Source: Rubripirellula tenax (GTDB taxonomy: Bacteria > Planctomycetota > Planctomycetia > Pirellulales > Pirellulaceae). Taken from it: a stretch of DNA of 64,000 nucleotides. The notes beneath the pieces are model-generated. The model did not search any database, was not told where the DNA came from, and worked only from the letters and a program-made list of their open reading frames with translations. Below, piece after piece: positions 28,520 through 37,607 of the stretch. The DNA is taken from assembly GCF_007860125.1 (NCBI RefSeq), contig NZ_SJPW01000002.1, positions 570,147 to 634,146 of the forward strand. Direction: 5' to 3'. Position numbers and translations under genes: made by a program. The number at the start of each line of letters is the position of its first letter. Positions within the stretch are counted from its first letter, which is position 1.

Positions 28520-28604
28520 CGATTGCCGAACTCCGACGAACAGACGCAATGTTTCTCAATCACCCACGCTCGACATCCAAACTCCCGCACGCAAGTGAGA
28601 CTCG

Positions 28605-30209
28605 ATGATGTTCTATGTTCGCATTTTGGTTTGGGCTCTGTGGGCCGCATGTCTTGGGTCGATGGCGACGCGATGTGATGCCGACCCTGGATCGTCCGCA
28701 CCGCCCAATGTGATCGTCTTTTTGGTCGACGACATGGGAGTGATGGACACGTCGCTGCCTTTCTTGACCGATGCCGATGGGCAACCCAAGCGTTACCCAT
28801 TGAATGACTACTACCGGACTCCCAACATGGAACAGTTGGCTGACCACGGCATTCGATTTAGCAACTTTTACGCCATGAGTGTCTGTTCGCCCACGCGTAT
28901 TTCGATCATGACAGGGAAGAATGCGGCGAGGCACCACACGACGACTTGGATTGCGCCCGAGGCCAACAATGGAGGCAAGTTTGGGCCGCCACAATGGAAT
29001 TGGAGTGGGCTGCGTACCAGCGATTCCACATTGCCGCGAATGTTACAGTCGGCTGGCTATCGAACGATCCACATTGGAAAGGGGCACTTCGGTCCGTTTG
29101 ATTCCGAAGGTGAAGAGCCTTTGAATCTTGGCTTCGATATCAACGTTGCCGGTTGTGCAATCGGGGCGCCGGGGTCTTACTTTGGCAACGATCACTATGG
29201 GAACAAGAAAGCAACGAAAGGTAATGGCAAGAAGCCGAATCAAGGTAGAAATCGCGCGGTGCCCCACCTGACCAAGTACTTTGGGACCGAGACATTCTTG
29301 ACGGATGCATTGACGTTGGAAGCGAAGGCCACGATGACGGATGCCGTGGAAGCGAAGACGCCGTTCTTTTTGTACATGGCCCACTACGCAGTGCATTCGC
29401 CCCATCAATCTGACCCGCGTTATGCCGATCACTACGTAAGCGCTCAGCATCCCGAACGCCACCAGAATTTTGCGACTCTGGTCGAAGGCATGGATAAGTC
29501 GCTCGGCGAACTGATGGCTCACATCCGCGAGCTTGGTATTGCTGAGAACACGCTAGTGCTGTTTTTGGGCGACAACGGCTCGGATGCTCCGATCGGGCAT
29601 GAGCACGCCGTTGCATGCGCCGCGCCACTTCGCGGAAAGAAGGGCTCGCACTACGAAGGTGGTATGCGTGTCCCATTCATCGCGGCTTGGGGACTGCCCG
29701 ACGAAAACCATCCGATGCAAAAGCGATTGCCGATCCGGGCCGGAGCGATCCAGTCGGCGATGGGGAATGTTTGCGACCTGCTGCCCACGATCGTCGAGTT
29801 GGTTGGTATGGCGCCATCGACCGACGATCCGATCAATGATCCCATCGACGGCACATCGCTTCGTAAACTGCTTTCGGGTGAACCGGACCCAAGCCATTCG
29901 AAAAAGTTTCTGATGCATTTTCCGCACGAGCACCGGACCAGCTACTTCACCAGCTACCGCAATGGCGACTGGAAGGTCATTCACCACGACTTTCCCGGTA
30001 AAGACTCCAACGGCGCCGAGTATGAACTGTTCAACCTTGTTGACGATCCGTTCGAGCAAGTCAATTTGGCGACATCCAAACCGGTTGAACTCAAACGTAT
30101 GATGAACGAGTTGATCGAGAGCTTGCGGGAGCATGAAGCGCAGTACGTCGTTGGCACCTCTGGCCAGCCAGTGTCGCCGAAGCCGGTTTTGACAGAATCG
30201 GTGGAGTAG
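28605..30209 (+). CDS. Sulfatase
   Basis: A 534-residue exported S1-type sulfatase. The signature is CSPTRISIMTG (Cys94), with metal residues in LVDDMGVMD and LGDNGSD. The N-terminus has a short hydrophobic signal (VRILVWALWAACLGSM). An insert of about 60 residues between LGFDINVAGC and HLTKYFGT is rich in Gly, Asn and Lys and occurs in a planctomycete subgroup. Two adjacent ATGs (28605, 28608) can start it. It stands apart from the other sulfatases and follows the DUF1579 gene. Substrate unknown. Confidence 0.92.
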   Translation: MMFYVRILVWALWAACLGSMATRCDADPGSSAPPNVIVFLVDDMGVMDTSLPFLTDADGQPKRYPLNDYYRTPNMEQLADHGIRFSNFYAMSVCSPTRISIMTGKNAARHHTTTWIAPEANNGGKFGPPQWNWSGLRTSDSTLPRMLQSAGYRTIHIGKGHFGPFDSEGEEPLNLGFDINVAGCAIGAPGSYFGNDHYGNKKATKGNGKKPNQGRNRAVPHLTKYFGTETFLTDALTLEAKATMTDAVEAKTPFFLYMAHYAVHSPHQSDPRYADHYVSAQHPERHQNFATLVEGMDKSLGELMAHIRELGIAENTLVLFLGDNGSDAPIGHEHAVACAAPLRGKKGSHYEGGMRVPFIAAWGLPDENHPMQKRLPIRAGAIQSAMGNVCDLLPTIVELVGMAPSTDDPINDPIDGTSLRKLLSGEPDPSHSKKFLMHFPHEHRTSYFTSYRNGDWKVIHHDFPGKDSNGAEYELFNLVDDPFEQVNLATSKPVELKRMMNELIESLREHEAQYVVGTSGQPVSPKPVLTESVE

Positions 30210-30250
30210 CGATTGAGTTTGATGTTGCTATCAATGGGACAGAAAGCCTT

Positions 30251-30625
30251 ATGAGTTCATCGTCGAATCCGTTTCACGTCTATCTATACGGGCGTGGCCG
30301 CGAGCCGATCCCGACAAGCTTTGAGGCGTCATCGTCCCGATTGGAGGGACTGCCACTTTTGCATTTCGAACCGGATGGATCCTTCGTCTGGGTTCGCGAC
30401 GGTGGCGGGCAGCAGATTTACGGGATGATCTACGATGCCGCGGGTTTGATTCAGTACTGTGAATTGCAGGGAAAATGCACGCTTTCGACGTGGGTTGAAC
30501 TCCGTCACGCGATCACCGGCGATCCGGCCAGCGACGATCTTGAACTGATGCGGCTGCCCGAGCAAAAGTTGCAGGATTTGCAATCGTTTGAACAATTCGT
30601 CTGGGGCAAAGTTGACAGGGTTTGA
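30251..30625 (+). CDS. Hypothetical protein
   Basis: A 124-residue soluble protein beginning MSSSSNPFHVYLYGRGREP. It has a mixed alpha/beta pattern, with GLPLLHFEPDGSFVWVRDG in the middle, and no motif I recognise. It lies 41 nt after the sulfatase and may share its transcript. The start is ATG 30251. Function unknown. Confidence 0.65.
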   Translation: MSSSSNPFHVYLYGRGREPIPTSFEASSSRLEGLPLLHFEPDGSFVWVRDGGGQQIYGMIYDAAGLIQYCELQGKCTLSTWVELRHAITGDPASDDLELMRLPEQKLQDLQSFEQFVWGKVDRV

Positions 30626-30826
30626 GTGAGTCAGGCGATGAAAAGATAAATTGGATCGGCCTGAATTGATGGAAAAACGCGGTTTTCCGCGAACGCGAGT
30701 TGATTCGGTCGTGTCAGTTCAAGCGATTGGCACGCCTGTTGCATTACAGGTCTTTCAGAATGCGAACGAGTGTCATGCAAAGAAGCCCACTCTTCGGACG
30801 AATCACTTTTCAGGAGGATCTTGATC

Positions 30827-31033
30827 ATGTTGACCATCACTTGCGAAAACAGCATCTCGGAAAACAACGCAGACGCTCAAGTTGAGACACTGCCCTCGGA
30901 TGCCGAAATTTCCCGCCGCGTGCTGCAAATCCGATCGGGTTGGACGATCCAAGAACGGGTTTCGCGTCGTCGGGACGCCGAAAATCGTTTCGAATTGTTG
31001 TTGCAAAAGTTGTCGGGCTGCGAAGCGGCCTGA
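30827..31033 (+). CDS. Small conserved protein with strong ribosome-binding site
   Basis: A 68-residue basic protein. Its C-terminal half, RSGWTIQERVSRRRDAENRF, resembles small planctomycete proteins with a conserved tryptophan and an RRR cluster that could contact nucleic acid. ATG 30827 is fixed by AGGAGG at 30812-30817; the frame is open from 30770. It converges on ruvX with 24 nt between the stops. Function unknown. Confidence 0.65.
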   Translation: MLTITCENSISENNADAQVETLPSDAEISRRVLQIRSGWTIQERVSRRRDAENRFELLLQKLSGCEAA

Positions 31034-31040
31034 GCCTTGT

Positions 31041-31057
31041 CGCGGCCACGTGCCGCG
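31041..31057. terminator. GC-rich hairpin between convergent genes
   Basis: CGCGGC (31041-31046) pairs with GCCGCG (31052-31057) around a 5-nt loop, directly between the convergent stops of the 68-residue gene and ruvX. There is no T-run, so terminator function is only suggested by position. Confidence 0.35.
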
Positions 31058-31597
31058 TCATTGATCGTCAAGCTGTTCGCCACCCGTCGCTAGCGAGTTC
31101 ACTGATTCTCCGGCGACGGTATCGTGGTAGCGACAAGCTTCCAAGAACGATTCCAACAGAACGAGCGCGGCGATAGCGTCAATGCGTTTCTTCTTTTTTG
31201 CACGTGTGTAACCGCCATCAGCCATCCGCGACTTCGCGGCCGACGTCGTGAACCGCTCGTCGAATAATCGCACCGGCAAGTCCGTCTCGTCGGACAACCA
31301 TTTGGCAAACTTCCTTGCCTCCAAACTCTTTTGGCTTTCGCCACCGTCGCAGTGGATCGGCAAGCCGACCACAAACGCCGCGATCCGTTCACCCTTCGCC
31401 AGTTCGCGGAAATAGTCACCGTCGTCCTCCCAGTTCGCCGCCGGGTGGACTTCGAGCGGGCTGGCCAAAATCCGATCCGGATCACAGATCGCGATCCCAA
31501 TGCGCACCGTCCCATAATCGACGGACGCAACACGGCCGGTACGGGGGAAGTCCGAATCGGAATCTGCATCGGGTGTCGGATCGGGATAAGAATCCAT
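31058..31597 (-). CDS. ruvX: RuvX/YqgF Holliday-junction-resolvase-like protein
   Basis: A 179-residue RNase H-fold protein of the YqgF/RuvX family. Conserved pieces are VASVDYGTVRIGIAICDP (first acidic residue), FVVGLPIHCDG, LPVRLFDERFTT and KKRIDAIAALVLLESFL with its acidic residue. The family takes part in pre-16S rRNA 5'-end processing and is related to RuvC resolvases. ATG 31597 is chosen; the frame is open to 31657. The N-terminus has an acidic Asp-Pro-Ser stretch before the core and the C-terminus a 20-residue tail. It is convergent with the small gene upstream and divergent from the PQQ-repeat lipoprotein. Confidence 0.9.
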   Translation of the reverse strand: MDSYPDPTPDADSDSDFPRTGRVASVDYGTVRIGIAICDPDRILASPLEVHPAANWEDDGDYFRELAKGERIAAFVVGLPIHCDGGESQKSLEARKFAKWLSDETDLPVRLFDERFTTSAAKSRMADGGYTRAKKKKRIDAIAALVLLESFLEACRYHDTVAGESVNSLATGGEQLDDQ

Positions 31598-31714
31598 GGT
31601 GTCGTTTCTATGAAGTTTTGGCGGCGCGAGTGCATCAGAGATGTCACAGGCAGTCATTAAACATTATGTTTCGCGAAATTCATCTCTGGTTTGCTGTTCT
31701 GACTGTCCCATCTT

Positions 31715-33124
31715 ATGTTGCATCATCGTCAACGGTACCGCCGGCACGCTTGCGGTGCTGTGTTTTTGATCATGTTACTGGTTCATGTTGGGTGTTCCCG
31801 ACCACCCCAGCCCGATCCGCTTGAGCTTCCCCTGTCCGAACCGACGTCGGCGGATGTGGCGGATCAGAGAACGATTCGCCAATACCAGACGGCAATTCAA
31901 GTCGAATCGTCACTCCGTTCCCAGTCGTCGAACGTTGCTACCAACGATTGGCCTCAGTTGTACGGGCCCAACCGAAACTCCGTCGCGGCTACCCAGGCGG
32001 TGAATCTGGCTTGGGGACCGGACGGTCCCAAACAACGCTGGAGCCTAAGTATCGGTACGGGCTATGGATCGCCCGTCGTTGCCGGAAATCGGTTGGTGTT
32101 CAATCACCGTATCGACGACGAGGAGATCGTCCAGTGCGTCGACACAGAAAGTGGTGAAACGATATGGCGATACCGGTATCCGACCACGTTCGTTTGCGAC
32201 GTCGAATACAGTGACGGCCCTTACAGCACACCGGTGATTGATGGCGACCGAGTCTTCGCGGTTGGCGGACAGGGTCAATTTTTTTGCTTGTCGCTTGACT
32301 CTGGTGAGATCATTTGGTCGCGCGATCTGCACGAGGAATACGAAGTGAAAGACGGAATCTTTCCCGTCGGTGCATCGCCAATGGTGATCGGCGACCGCGT
32401 CATTTTCGATGTTGGAGCGGAAGATCACGGCGTGGGCATTCTGGCGATGGACCGCAATGATGGAGCCGACATTTGGCAATCCGGCGACGCGCCCGCAGGC
32501 TATTGCGCACCCGTCGCTGCGACCATCCACGATCAATCGTTCGTGTTCGTGATGACCCATTTGGGTCTAACGTCACTTGACCCGGAAACGGGCTTGGCCG
32601 ATTGGTCGGTTTCTCATCATTCGCGCGCCCCGATGTCGTTCAACGCTGTGACACCGTTGGTGTCGGATAATAAAGTGTTGATCGTAACAGGCCCAGGGCC
32701 AGGGGCGGTTTGTTTGCAAATCAACCCGGATCGAACGCAACAAGAACTGTGGCGAGATCGGCGTGTCATCGATTGCCAGTACAACACGTTGATGCCGGTC
32801 GGTTCGGATGTAATCGCATTCACATCTGCGGGGCAGGGTGGCGCGGAACTTCGCAGCGTGGACCTTGCGACAGGAAAGCTAAACTGGAAATATCACTCGC
32901 TACTTCGTCGAGGCCAGGGTCTGGTCGTCAACGGATCATTGGTTTTGGTTGGCGAGCGAGGTCATCTCGCGTCTGTCATCCCAACAGCAACCGAGGCCAA
33001 TGTGCTCGCTTTCACTGCCGCGCCGATCATGACAGAACCTTGTTTTGCTCCACCCTCGCTGGCTGGAAAACACCTATTTGTGCGCGATGGTGAACGGCTG
33101 GCTTGTTTTGATTTGAGAAACTGA
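31715..33124 (+). CDS. PQQ-like beta-propeller lipoprotein
   Basis: A 469-residue lipoprotein (lipobox LVHVGC, Cys27) with a PQQ-binding-like eight-bladed propeller. Repeats are seen as TESGETIWRYRYP, DSGEIIWSRDL, NDGADIWQSGD, ETGLADWSVS and ATGKLNWKYHS. The family includes BamB and many planctomycete proteins of unknown role; whether this one binds PQQ is not clear, and no dehydrogenase residues are recognised. The start is ATG 31715. It lies alone on the plus strand between ruvX and the DUF1559 lipoprotein. Confidence 0.88.
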   Translation: MLHHRQRYRRHACGAVFLIMLLVHVGCSRPPQPDPLELPLSEPTSADVADQRTIRQYQTAIQVESSLRSQSSNVATNDWPQLYGPNRNSVAATQAVNLAWGPDGPKQRWSLSIGTGYGSPVVAGNRLVFNHRIDDEEIVQCVDTESGETIWRYRYPTTFVCDVEYSDGPYSTPVIDGDRVFAVGGQGQFFCLSLDSGEIIWSRDLHEEYEVKDGIFPVGASPMVIGDRVIFDVGAEDHGVGILAMDRNDGADIWQSGDAPAGYCAPVAATIHDQSFVFVMTHLGLTSLDPETGLADWSVSHHSRAPMSFNAVTPLVSDNKVLIVTGPGPGAVCLQINPDRTQQELWRDRRVIDCQYNTLMPVGSDVIAFTSAGQGGAELRSVDLATGKLNWKYHSLLRRGQGLVVNGSLVLVGERGHLASVIPTATEANVLAFTAAPIMTEPCFAPPSLAGKHLFVRDGERLACFDLRN

Positions 33125-33169
33125 TCGCTGTTGAGTGTGAAGCGTTTGGTATCTCGTGTGGACGCTCGT

Positions 33170-35278
33170 TTAGTTGTTGACGTCCTCTATTTCGGTATTG
33201 CTGGCCGTCAATAGGCCCCCCTTGCGACCGGAGAATGCAACATCGGCCAACTTGATACTTAGATCAACGCCGCTTTGCTTGGCCAGTTGGGCCGTTATCG
33301 CAAGCGGGCTGGAAAGCTCCACTTGCTTGAGGTCTGCCAGTCGCGCCTTCACGTGAATCTTGTCCAACGAGTCGGGCATCTTTTCGAACACATTTCGGTA
33401 CCAATGGGCGGCACGATCGAGGGCACCCTGTCGATAGACTCCCGGCCTGGCTTGCGATGCCAATTCCCACCACGAGTCAGCGATGGCAACTTCGTCTTCA
33501 TTCGTTTTAAATCCCTTCAAGTCGATCCTTGAAGCACGGCGAAGTGGTTCGGGGCCGCCACCCACCAGTAACGGCAATCCACGATCCCAGTCGCCCTTGA
33601 TGAAGCACAGGTATCGCCCAAACGTCGCCGCCGCCTCGCCATCATCGGGATTGTCGCGATAGGCGGCCAATTGATCTTTGGCGTTGGCATACTGGCGTTC
33701 GGCTTCGCCCAGCACAACACCCAATCGCCCCAGCATTTTCGGCAACCGGTTGCTTCGCGAAACATCGATCATCCGATCCGCACTACGTACCAAGATTCTG
33801 GCGGTGTCGTAGTCGTCATTCTCAACCGCGTGCCAAACAACATAGACCGCCCGTTGTAAAAACGTGGTTCCATCGATGGATGCCGAATCCATTTGTGACG
33901 ATGACTTGGCGAGACTCAAAAGGGCGTCCGTGTTGGTCTTGTAGGCGTCGACTTCAAACGTGGCGACACGTGCATCGACCGCCGACAACAACGTGTCGAC
34001 CGATCCCGCCAATTGGGCAAGCTCCATCGCCGCCGTTTGCATCACATAGGTGCCGGCCAGATCAGCCTGCATCGTTGCCGACGCTTTCGAAATGTCCACC
34101 GCCAATTTGTCTTTTGCCATTCGATCTCTCGCCGCGCGGATACGGTCACCAAAGATCGATTGAAATCGTTCTTCGGCGTTGGCCAATTCGATCGAGTTGG
34201 GAACTTCTCGACGAACGATGGGAATCGAATCAAGGCTCATCGTTTGGGTCGGTGACTCGGACGTGTCCGCAATGATCGACGAGGTCACCGTTTCGCTGCG
34301 GTCGATCACGTTGTCGAACGAAACTTCGCGGTGAATGACCGCCGCCGGTTGTCGTTCGTTCCCGGCATAGGTGAATGCGGGATAGAGCTGTTGGAATAGA
34401 AGGTCGTTACTCAAAGAGAACGGCCAACCGTTGCCCCAGATCGCCAGCGCGCCGTCACCGCGTAGATGACCGAATCCGCGAGTGATTGCCCGTTGACCGC
34501 CCTCGCCACCGAACAGACGATAGTCTTCGGGTTTGGTCCATGGCACCGAGAAATCGTCGTCGACTTCCAACAACAGGATCGTGTTGTCTAAGCCATCGGT
34601 GATCCTGTCCACCTTGGTAACTTTCTGTTCGTTGCTTTCTTCATCACGCTCGGTGAAATCGTGAAAAATCAGGAAGTTGGCCAGCGGGACTAGGAAATTC
34701 GTATTCGTGTCGAAACGTTCTGGTGAAACGTATTCTGGCGGAATGAACGTCAACAGTTCTTTGTTCTCGGGGTAGTCCCAAGGTCGTTCGTGATTGAATT
34801 TGTCGTACAGTTCTTGATAGCCCAGGTAGGGAAGGAGGGCAACTCGCCACGAAAATGTCGAAATCCCACCCGAAGACTCCATCGTGTAGTACGGGAACTC
34901 ACCGTGATCGGCCACGTAGGCCGCCATGGCTTCGTGGATTTTCTTGAGGTTGTCGACAGCCATCCTGCGACGATCGACAGCCGACAATGACTCAGTTGGC
35001 TTTCGCTGGTCAATGGGCGTCAATGGTTTCTGTTCGACGCCGGCGATCGCCTTGGACGTTTGTTTCGGAACGGCCGTTTCGACCGCTGCGGTCTTTGACT
35101 CGCTGATGGGGGCGGGTTGCGGTGCAGGGGCGCTAGCTGCGACCGGAGCAGCTACTTGCACCGGAGTCGGGTCAACGTCATCGGAACTTGCCCGTTTGCG
35201 CCTCATCGCTTTGGCGATCAAATCCTCTTTGCTGGGGCCACATCCGACGACAAAAATCGTGGCGCAACATGCGATCAT
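33170..35278 (-). CDS. DUF1559 lipoprotein with C-terminal repeat domain
   Basis: A 702-residue lipoprotein (MIACCATIFVVGCGPS). A Pro-Ala-rich linker leads to a DUF1559-type domain (about 100-310; NLKKIHEAMAAYVADHGEFP, WRVALLPYLGYQELYDKFN, ITDGLDNTILLLEVDDD). Unlike most DUF1559 proteins it lacks the prepilin leader. The C-terminal half is helical and contains KGDWDRGLPLL and AAHWYRNVFEKMPD, a module common after planctomycete LamG and caspase-like proteins. ATG 35278 gives the lipobox; ATG 35362 would add 28 residues. It is the last gene of the pilus-like locus, 136 nt behind PilM. Probably anchored in a membrane; function unknown. Confidence 0.82.
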   Translation of the reverse strand: MIACCATIFVVGCGPSKEDLIAKAMRRKRASSDDVDPTPVQVAAPVAASAPAPQPAPISESKTAAVETAVPKQTSKAIAGVEQKPLTPIDQRKPTESLSAVDRRRMAVDNLKKIHEAMAAYVADHGEFPYYTMESSGGISTFSWRVALLPYLGYQELYDKFNHERPWDYPENKELLTFIPPEYVSPERFDTNTNFLVPLANFLIFHDFTERDEESNEQKVTKVDRITDGLDNTILLLEVDDDFSVPWTKPEDYRLFGGEGGQRAITRGFGHLRGDGALAIWGNGWPFSLSNDLLFQQLYPAFTYAGNERQPAAVIHREVSFDNVIDRSETVTSSIIADTSESPTQTMSLDSIPIVRREVPNSIELANAEERFQSIFGDRIRAARDRMAKDKLAVDISKASATMQADLAGTYVMQTAAMELAQLAGSVDTLLSAVDARVATFEVDAYKTNTDALLSLAKSSSQMDSASIDGTTFLQRAVYVVWHAVENDDYDTARILVRSADRMIDVSRSNRLPKMLGRLGVVLGEAERQYANAKDQLAAYRDNPDDGEAAATFGRYLCFIKGDWDRGLPLLVGGGPEPLRRASRIDLKGFKTNEDEVAIADSWWELASQARPGVYRQGALDRAAHWYRNVFEKMPDSLDKIHVKARLADLKQVELSSPLAITAQLAKQSGVDLSIKLADVAFSGRKGGLLTASNTEIEDVNN

Positions 35279-35414
35279 TTTCAAAATCGTATGGATGCGG
35301 AATCGAGCCAATGCGATCGATGCAGCGGATTCGGGTCGGGCGGCGGTGAAAGACGTTTTCAATGGATTCTTCGCAAGAACAGTGGGCTGGTCGTAAGTGT
35401 CTCGAACGTTCGCA

Positions 35415-37571
35415 TCACTCTTTCAACAGAACGCGACGGATCCAACCGAAGGTGAACGCAGAACCTCCGACGCACCAGACCCCAATCACGTCGAGTTCGT
35501 TCATGAACTTGTTGGCTTCGGTCATCGTTTGCTCGAGCCGCGCGCGGATTTCGCCCATGCGGTTCTCAAGCGGAGTCCAAGCCGATGATGGTGATTCGAT
35601 TTTTGCCGGATCGCGTTTGAGTTGTTCGGCATCGCTGTTGGTTCGTTTGATCGATCGAGCCAGCAACGAGGTAAAGTTCTCGCCGGCATTTTCGATCGAC
35701 GAGAACCAAAACTCGTCTCGGGCGATCACCGCAACGGTTAGTGTCTCGGCACCACTGTCGACGATGGCGAATGCTTCACTGTGCTCCGATTCAGCTGCTT
35801 CGGATTCGGGATCCACTTTCCAGTGCGTCGCAAACTCGTGCGCCGAAAAATTTACCAATGCTATCGCTGCCGATTGCAATCCGGAGACTGTCAAACCAGC
35901 ACTTTGGAACAGATCGATGCGACTTTCGATCGCAGTTCGGCGAGCAGCCGAAACGAAGGCCGGTCGTCCCTTGATTTGTTCGATGACATCGTCTGCCATC
36001 CACCGAACGATCCCCAATTCGTCCAACGGCAATGGGATTCGCTCTCTAACTTCGACGTCAAGCAATTTATTCGCTTGTTTCTTGTCGACGGGTGGCAGTC
36101 GCACAAAGCGATTGACTGTCTCGGTCGTCGGCATACTGATCCATACCGGCGTTTCACCGGGTGCGATTTCGCCAGCCATCTTTACAATCGCATCGCGAAT
36201 GACGGACGACTTCGTCTGGCTGCCGACGCGGCATGTCGGCTCTGGAAACTCAGCGGTGTACAACGCAATGACTTGCACCGTGCCTTCGGGATTCAGTTCC
36301 AAATGTGCGCCGCGGATTCCGCTGGCCCCGACGTCGATACCCCAGCAAGACTTGGTTTTCTTCCGGCTGCGAATCGCCGACATCAAACCTTTTTTGGGCG
36401 GCAAAAAGTCACCTTCGACACGGGCGATCCCAAGTCCCTGCAGCGCCAGGCCGAACGCGATGCTATGTCTTGCCAACGCGTTTCGATCCAGGGATGTATC
36501 GCCGAACGAAAGCGATTGAGGATACGCCAAAATACCGACCTTCCCGCCCACCCAGCTTTGGCGACTGCCATCCCAATCGGCATAGGCTAGTCGTAGTTCC
36601 GAGGGGCGCGACCGAACGGCGCCGGACAACCGTTTCAATGTCACCTTCGCCGTTTCGTCATCGGGTGATTCTTTGTTGAATCGGACGCACATTCGACCCA
36701 GCAAGGGAAGTGCGTAGGGTTCGTTGGGGAACTGGTCTGCTAACCAATGCACGTTGTCAATTTTTTCACGAAGTCGAGCGGATTCTTCGTTCTGACATAT
36801 CGCCGGGATGGCGCTGACGCATTGCAGCGCGTCCGCGTATTTGGATTTGGCGAGTTTTGCATTTGCATTGGCAATCAGTTTTTGTGACAAGTCCGCAGCA
36901 AGCTTCGAATATGCGGGATGGCCGGGGGCTAACTCATTAAGTTGATCGAGATAACCTCCCGCCATGATCCATTGTTTCGCAGACACCGCTTTCCGGAGTT
37001 CCGCGTCGACGTCCACGAGTTGCCCGAGATGGTTTTTGCTGCGGGATAGAAACCGTTGGCTGTCGGGGCTTAGCAGTTGCGATGGAACCTCGCTAAGCAA
37101 TTTCACGACCATCGCGTGGTCGCCTCGATCGAAAGCTGCGGCGGCTTGTTGAGCGTGTTGGTCGAATTGGTTGTTGGTTTTCGCCTTCAACTGCTCGATC
37201 TTCTCAATGGCTTTGCGAGCATCGTTTGCATCCTTGGCGAACCGATAATCATTTAAGTCAGCGATGCGTCCCAACAGCGAGATGGATTGATCAAAGTCGA
37301 ACGCCTTGGCTGCTTGAACCGCTTGGGTCATCGTTTCGCCATGCTTGGCGATGCGCTGATTCAACAACGCCGCCAGATCGGTACCGCACGAACCACAGAA
37401 CTTTTGCGTAAGCGAGACCTGCTTGCTGCACATCGCACAGGGCTCGACCAACGTTTGGCCACATCCGGCGCAGAACAATTCGCCGTTGCCGTTGTTGTGT
37501 TTGCAGTTGCCACACGTGTTTCCGACCGCGCCGGACACTGAATTCATCGTTGTCATCTCATTCCTGCCCAT
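35415..37571 (-). CDS. PilM-like actin-fold protein with two zinc ribbons
   Basis: A 718-residue protein. Two zinc ribbons lie at the N-terminus (Cys20/23/34/37 and Cys45/48/59/62), then a helical TPR-like section (about 70-270), then a PilM/FtsA-type actin-fold domain (about 390-700; CWGIDVGASGIRGAHLEL as the first phosphate loop, PVWISMPTTETVNRFVRLPP, AFAIVDSGAETLTVAVI). PilM normally is a ~350-residue cytoplasmic part of type IV pilus machines. The start is ATG 37571 or ATG 37556, the latter with AGGA six bases upstream. It lies 36 nt behind the DUF1573 gene. No PilN, PilO or PilQ follows, which is unusual. Confidence 0.85.
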   Translation of the reverse strand: MGRNEMTTMNSVSGAVGNTCGNCKHNNGNGELFCAGCGQTLVEPCAMCSKQVSLTQKFCGSCGTDLAALLNQRIAKHGETMTQAVQAAKAFDFDQSISLLGRIADLNDYRFAKDANDARKAIEKIEQLKAKTNNQFDQHAQQAAAAFDRGDHAMVVKLLSEVPSQLLSPDSQRFLSRSKNHLGQLVDVDAELRKAVSAKQWIMAGGYLDQLNELAPGHPAYSKLAADLSQKLIANANAKLAKSKYADALQCVSAIPAICQNEESARLREKIDNVHWLADQFPNEPYALPLLGRMCVRFNKESPDDETAKVTLKRLSGAVRSRPSELRLAYADWDGSRQSWVGGKVGILAYPQSLSFGDTSLDRNALARHSIAFGLALQGLGIARVEGDFLPPKKGLMSAIRSRKKTKSCWGIDVGASGIRGAHLELNPEGTVQVIALYTAEFPEPTCRVGSQTKSSVIRDAIVKMAGEIAPGETPVWISMPTTETVNRFVRLPPVDKKQANKLLDVEVRERIPLPLDELGIVRWMADDVIEQIKGRPAFVSAARRTAIESRIDLFQSAGLTVSGLQSAAIALVNFSAHEFATHWKVDPESEAAESEHSEAFAIVDSGAETLTVAVIARDEFWFSSIENAGENFTSLLARSIKRTNSDAEQLKRDPAKIESPSSAWTPLENRMGEIRARLEQTMTEANKFMNELDVIGVWCVGGSAFTFGWIRRVLLKE

Positions 37572-37607
37572 GATTCCATACCAACGCGAAAGTTTCGCTC
37601 TCCTGCT

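Noticed and set aside
35362-36519. 385-residue plus-strand frame
   Set aside because: It is the complement of the PilM-like gene, low in hydrophobic periodicity and without any domain; the minus-strand protein has clear zinc ribbons and an actin fold.
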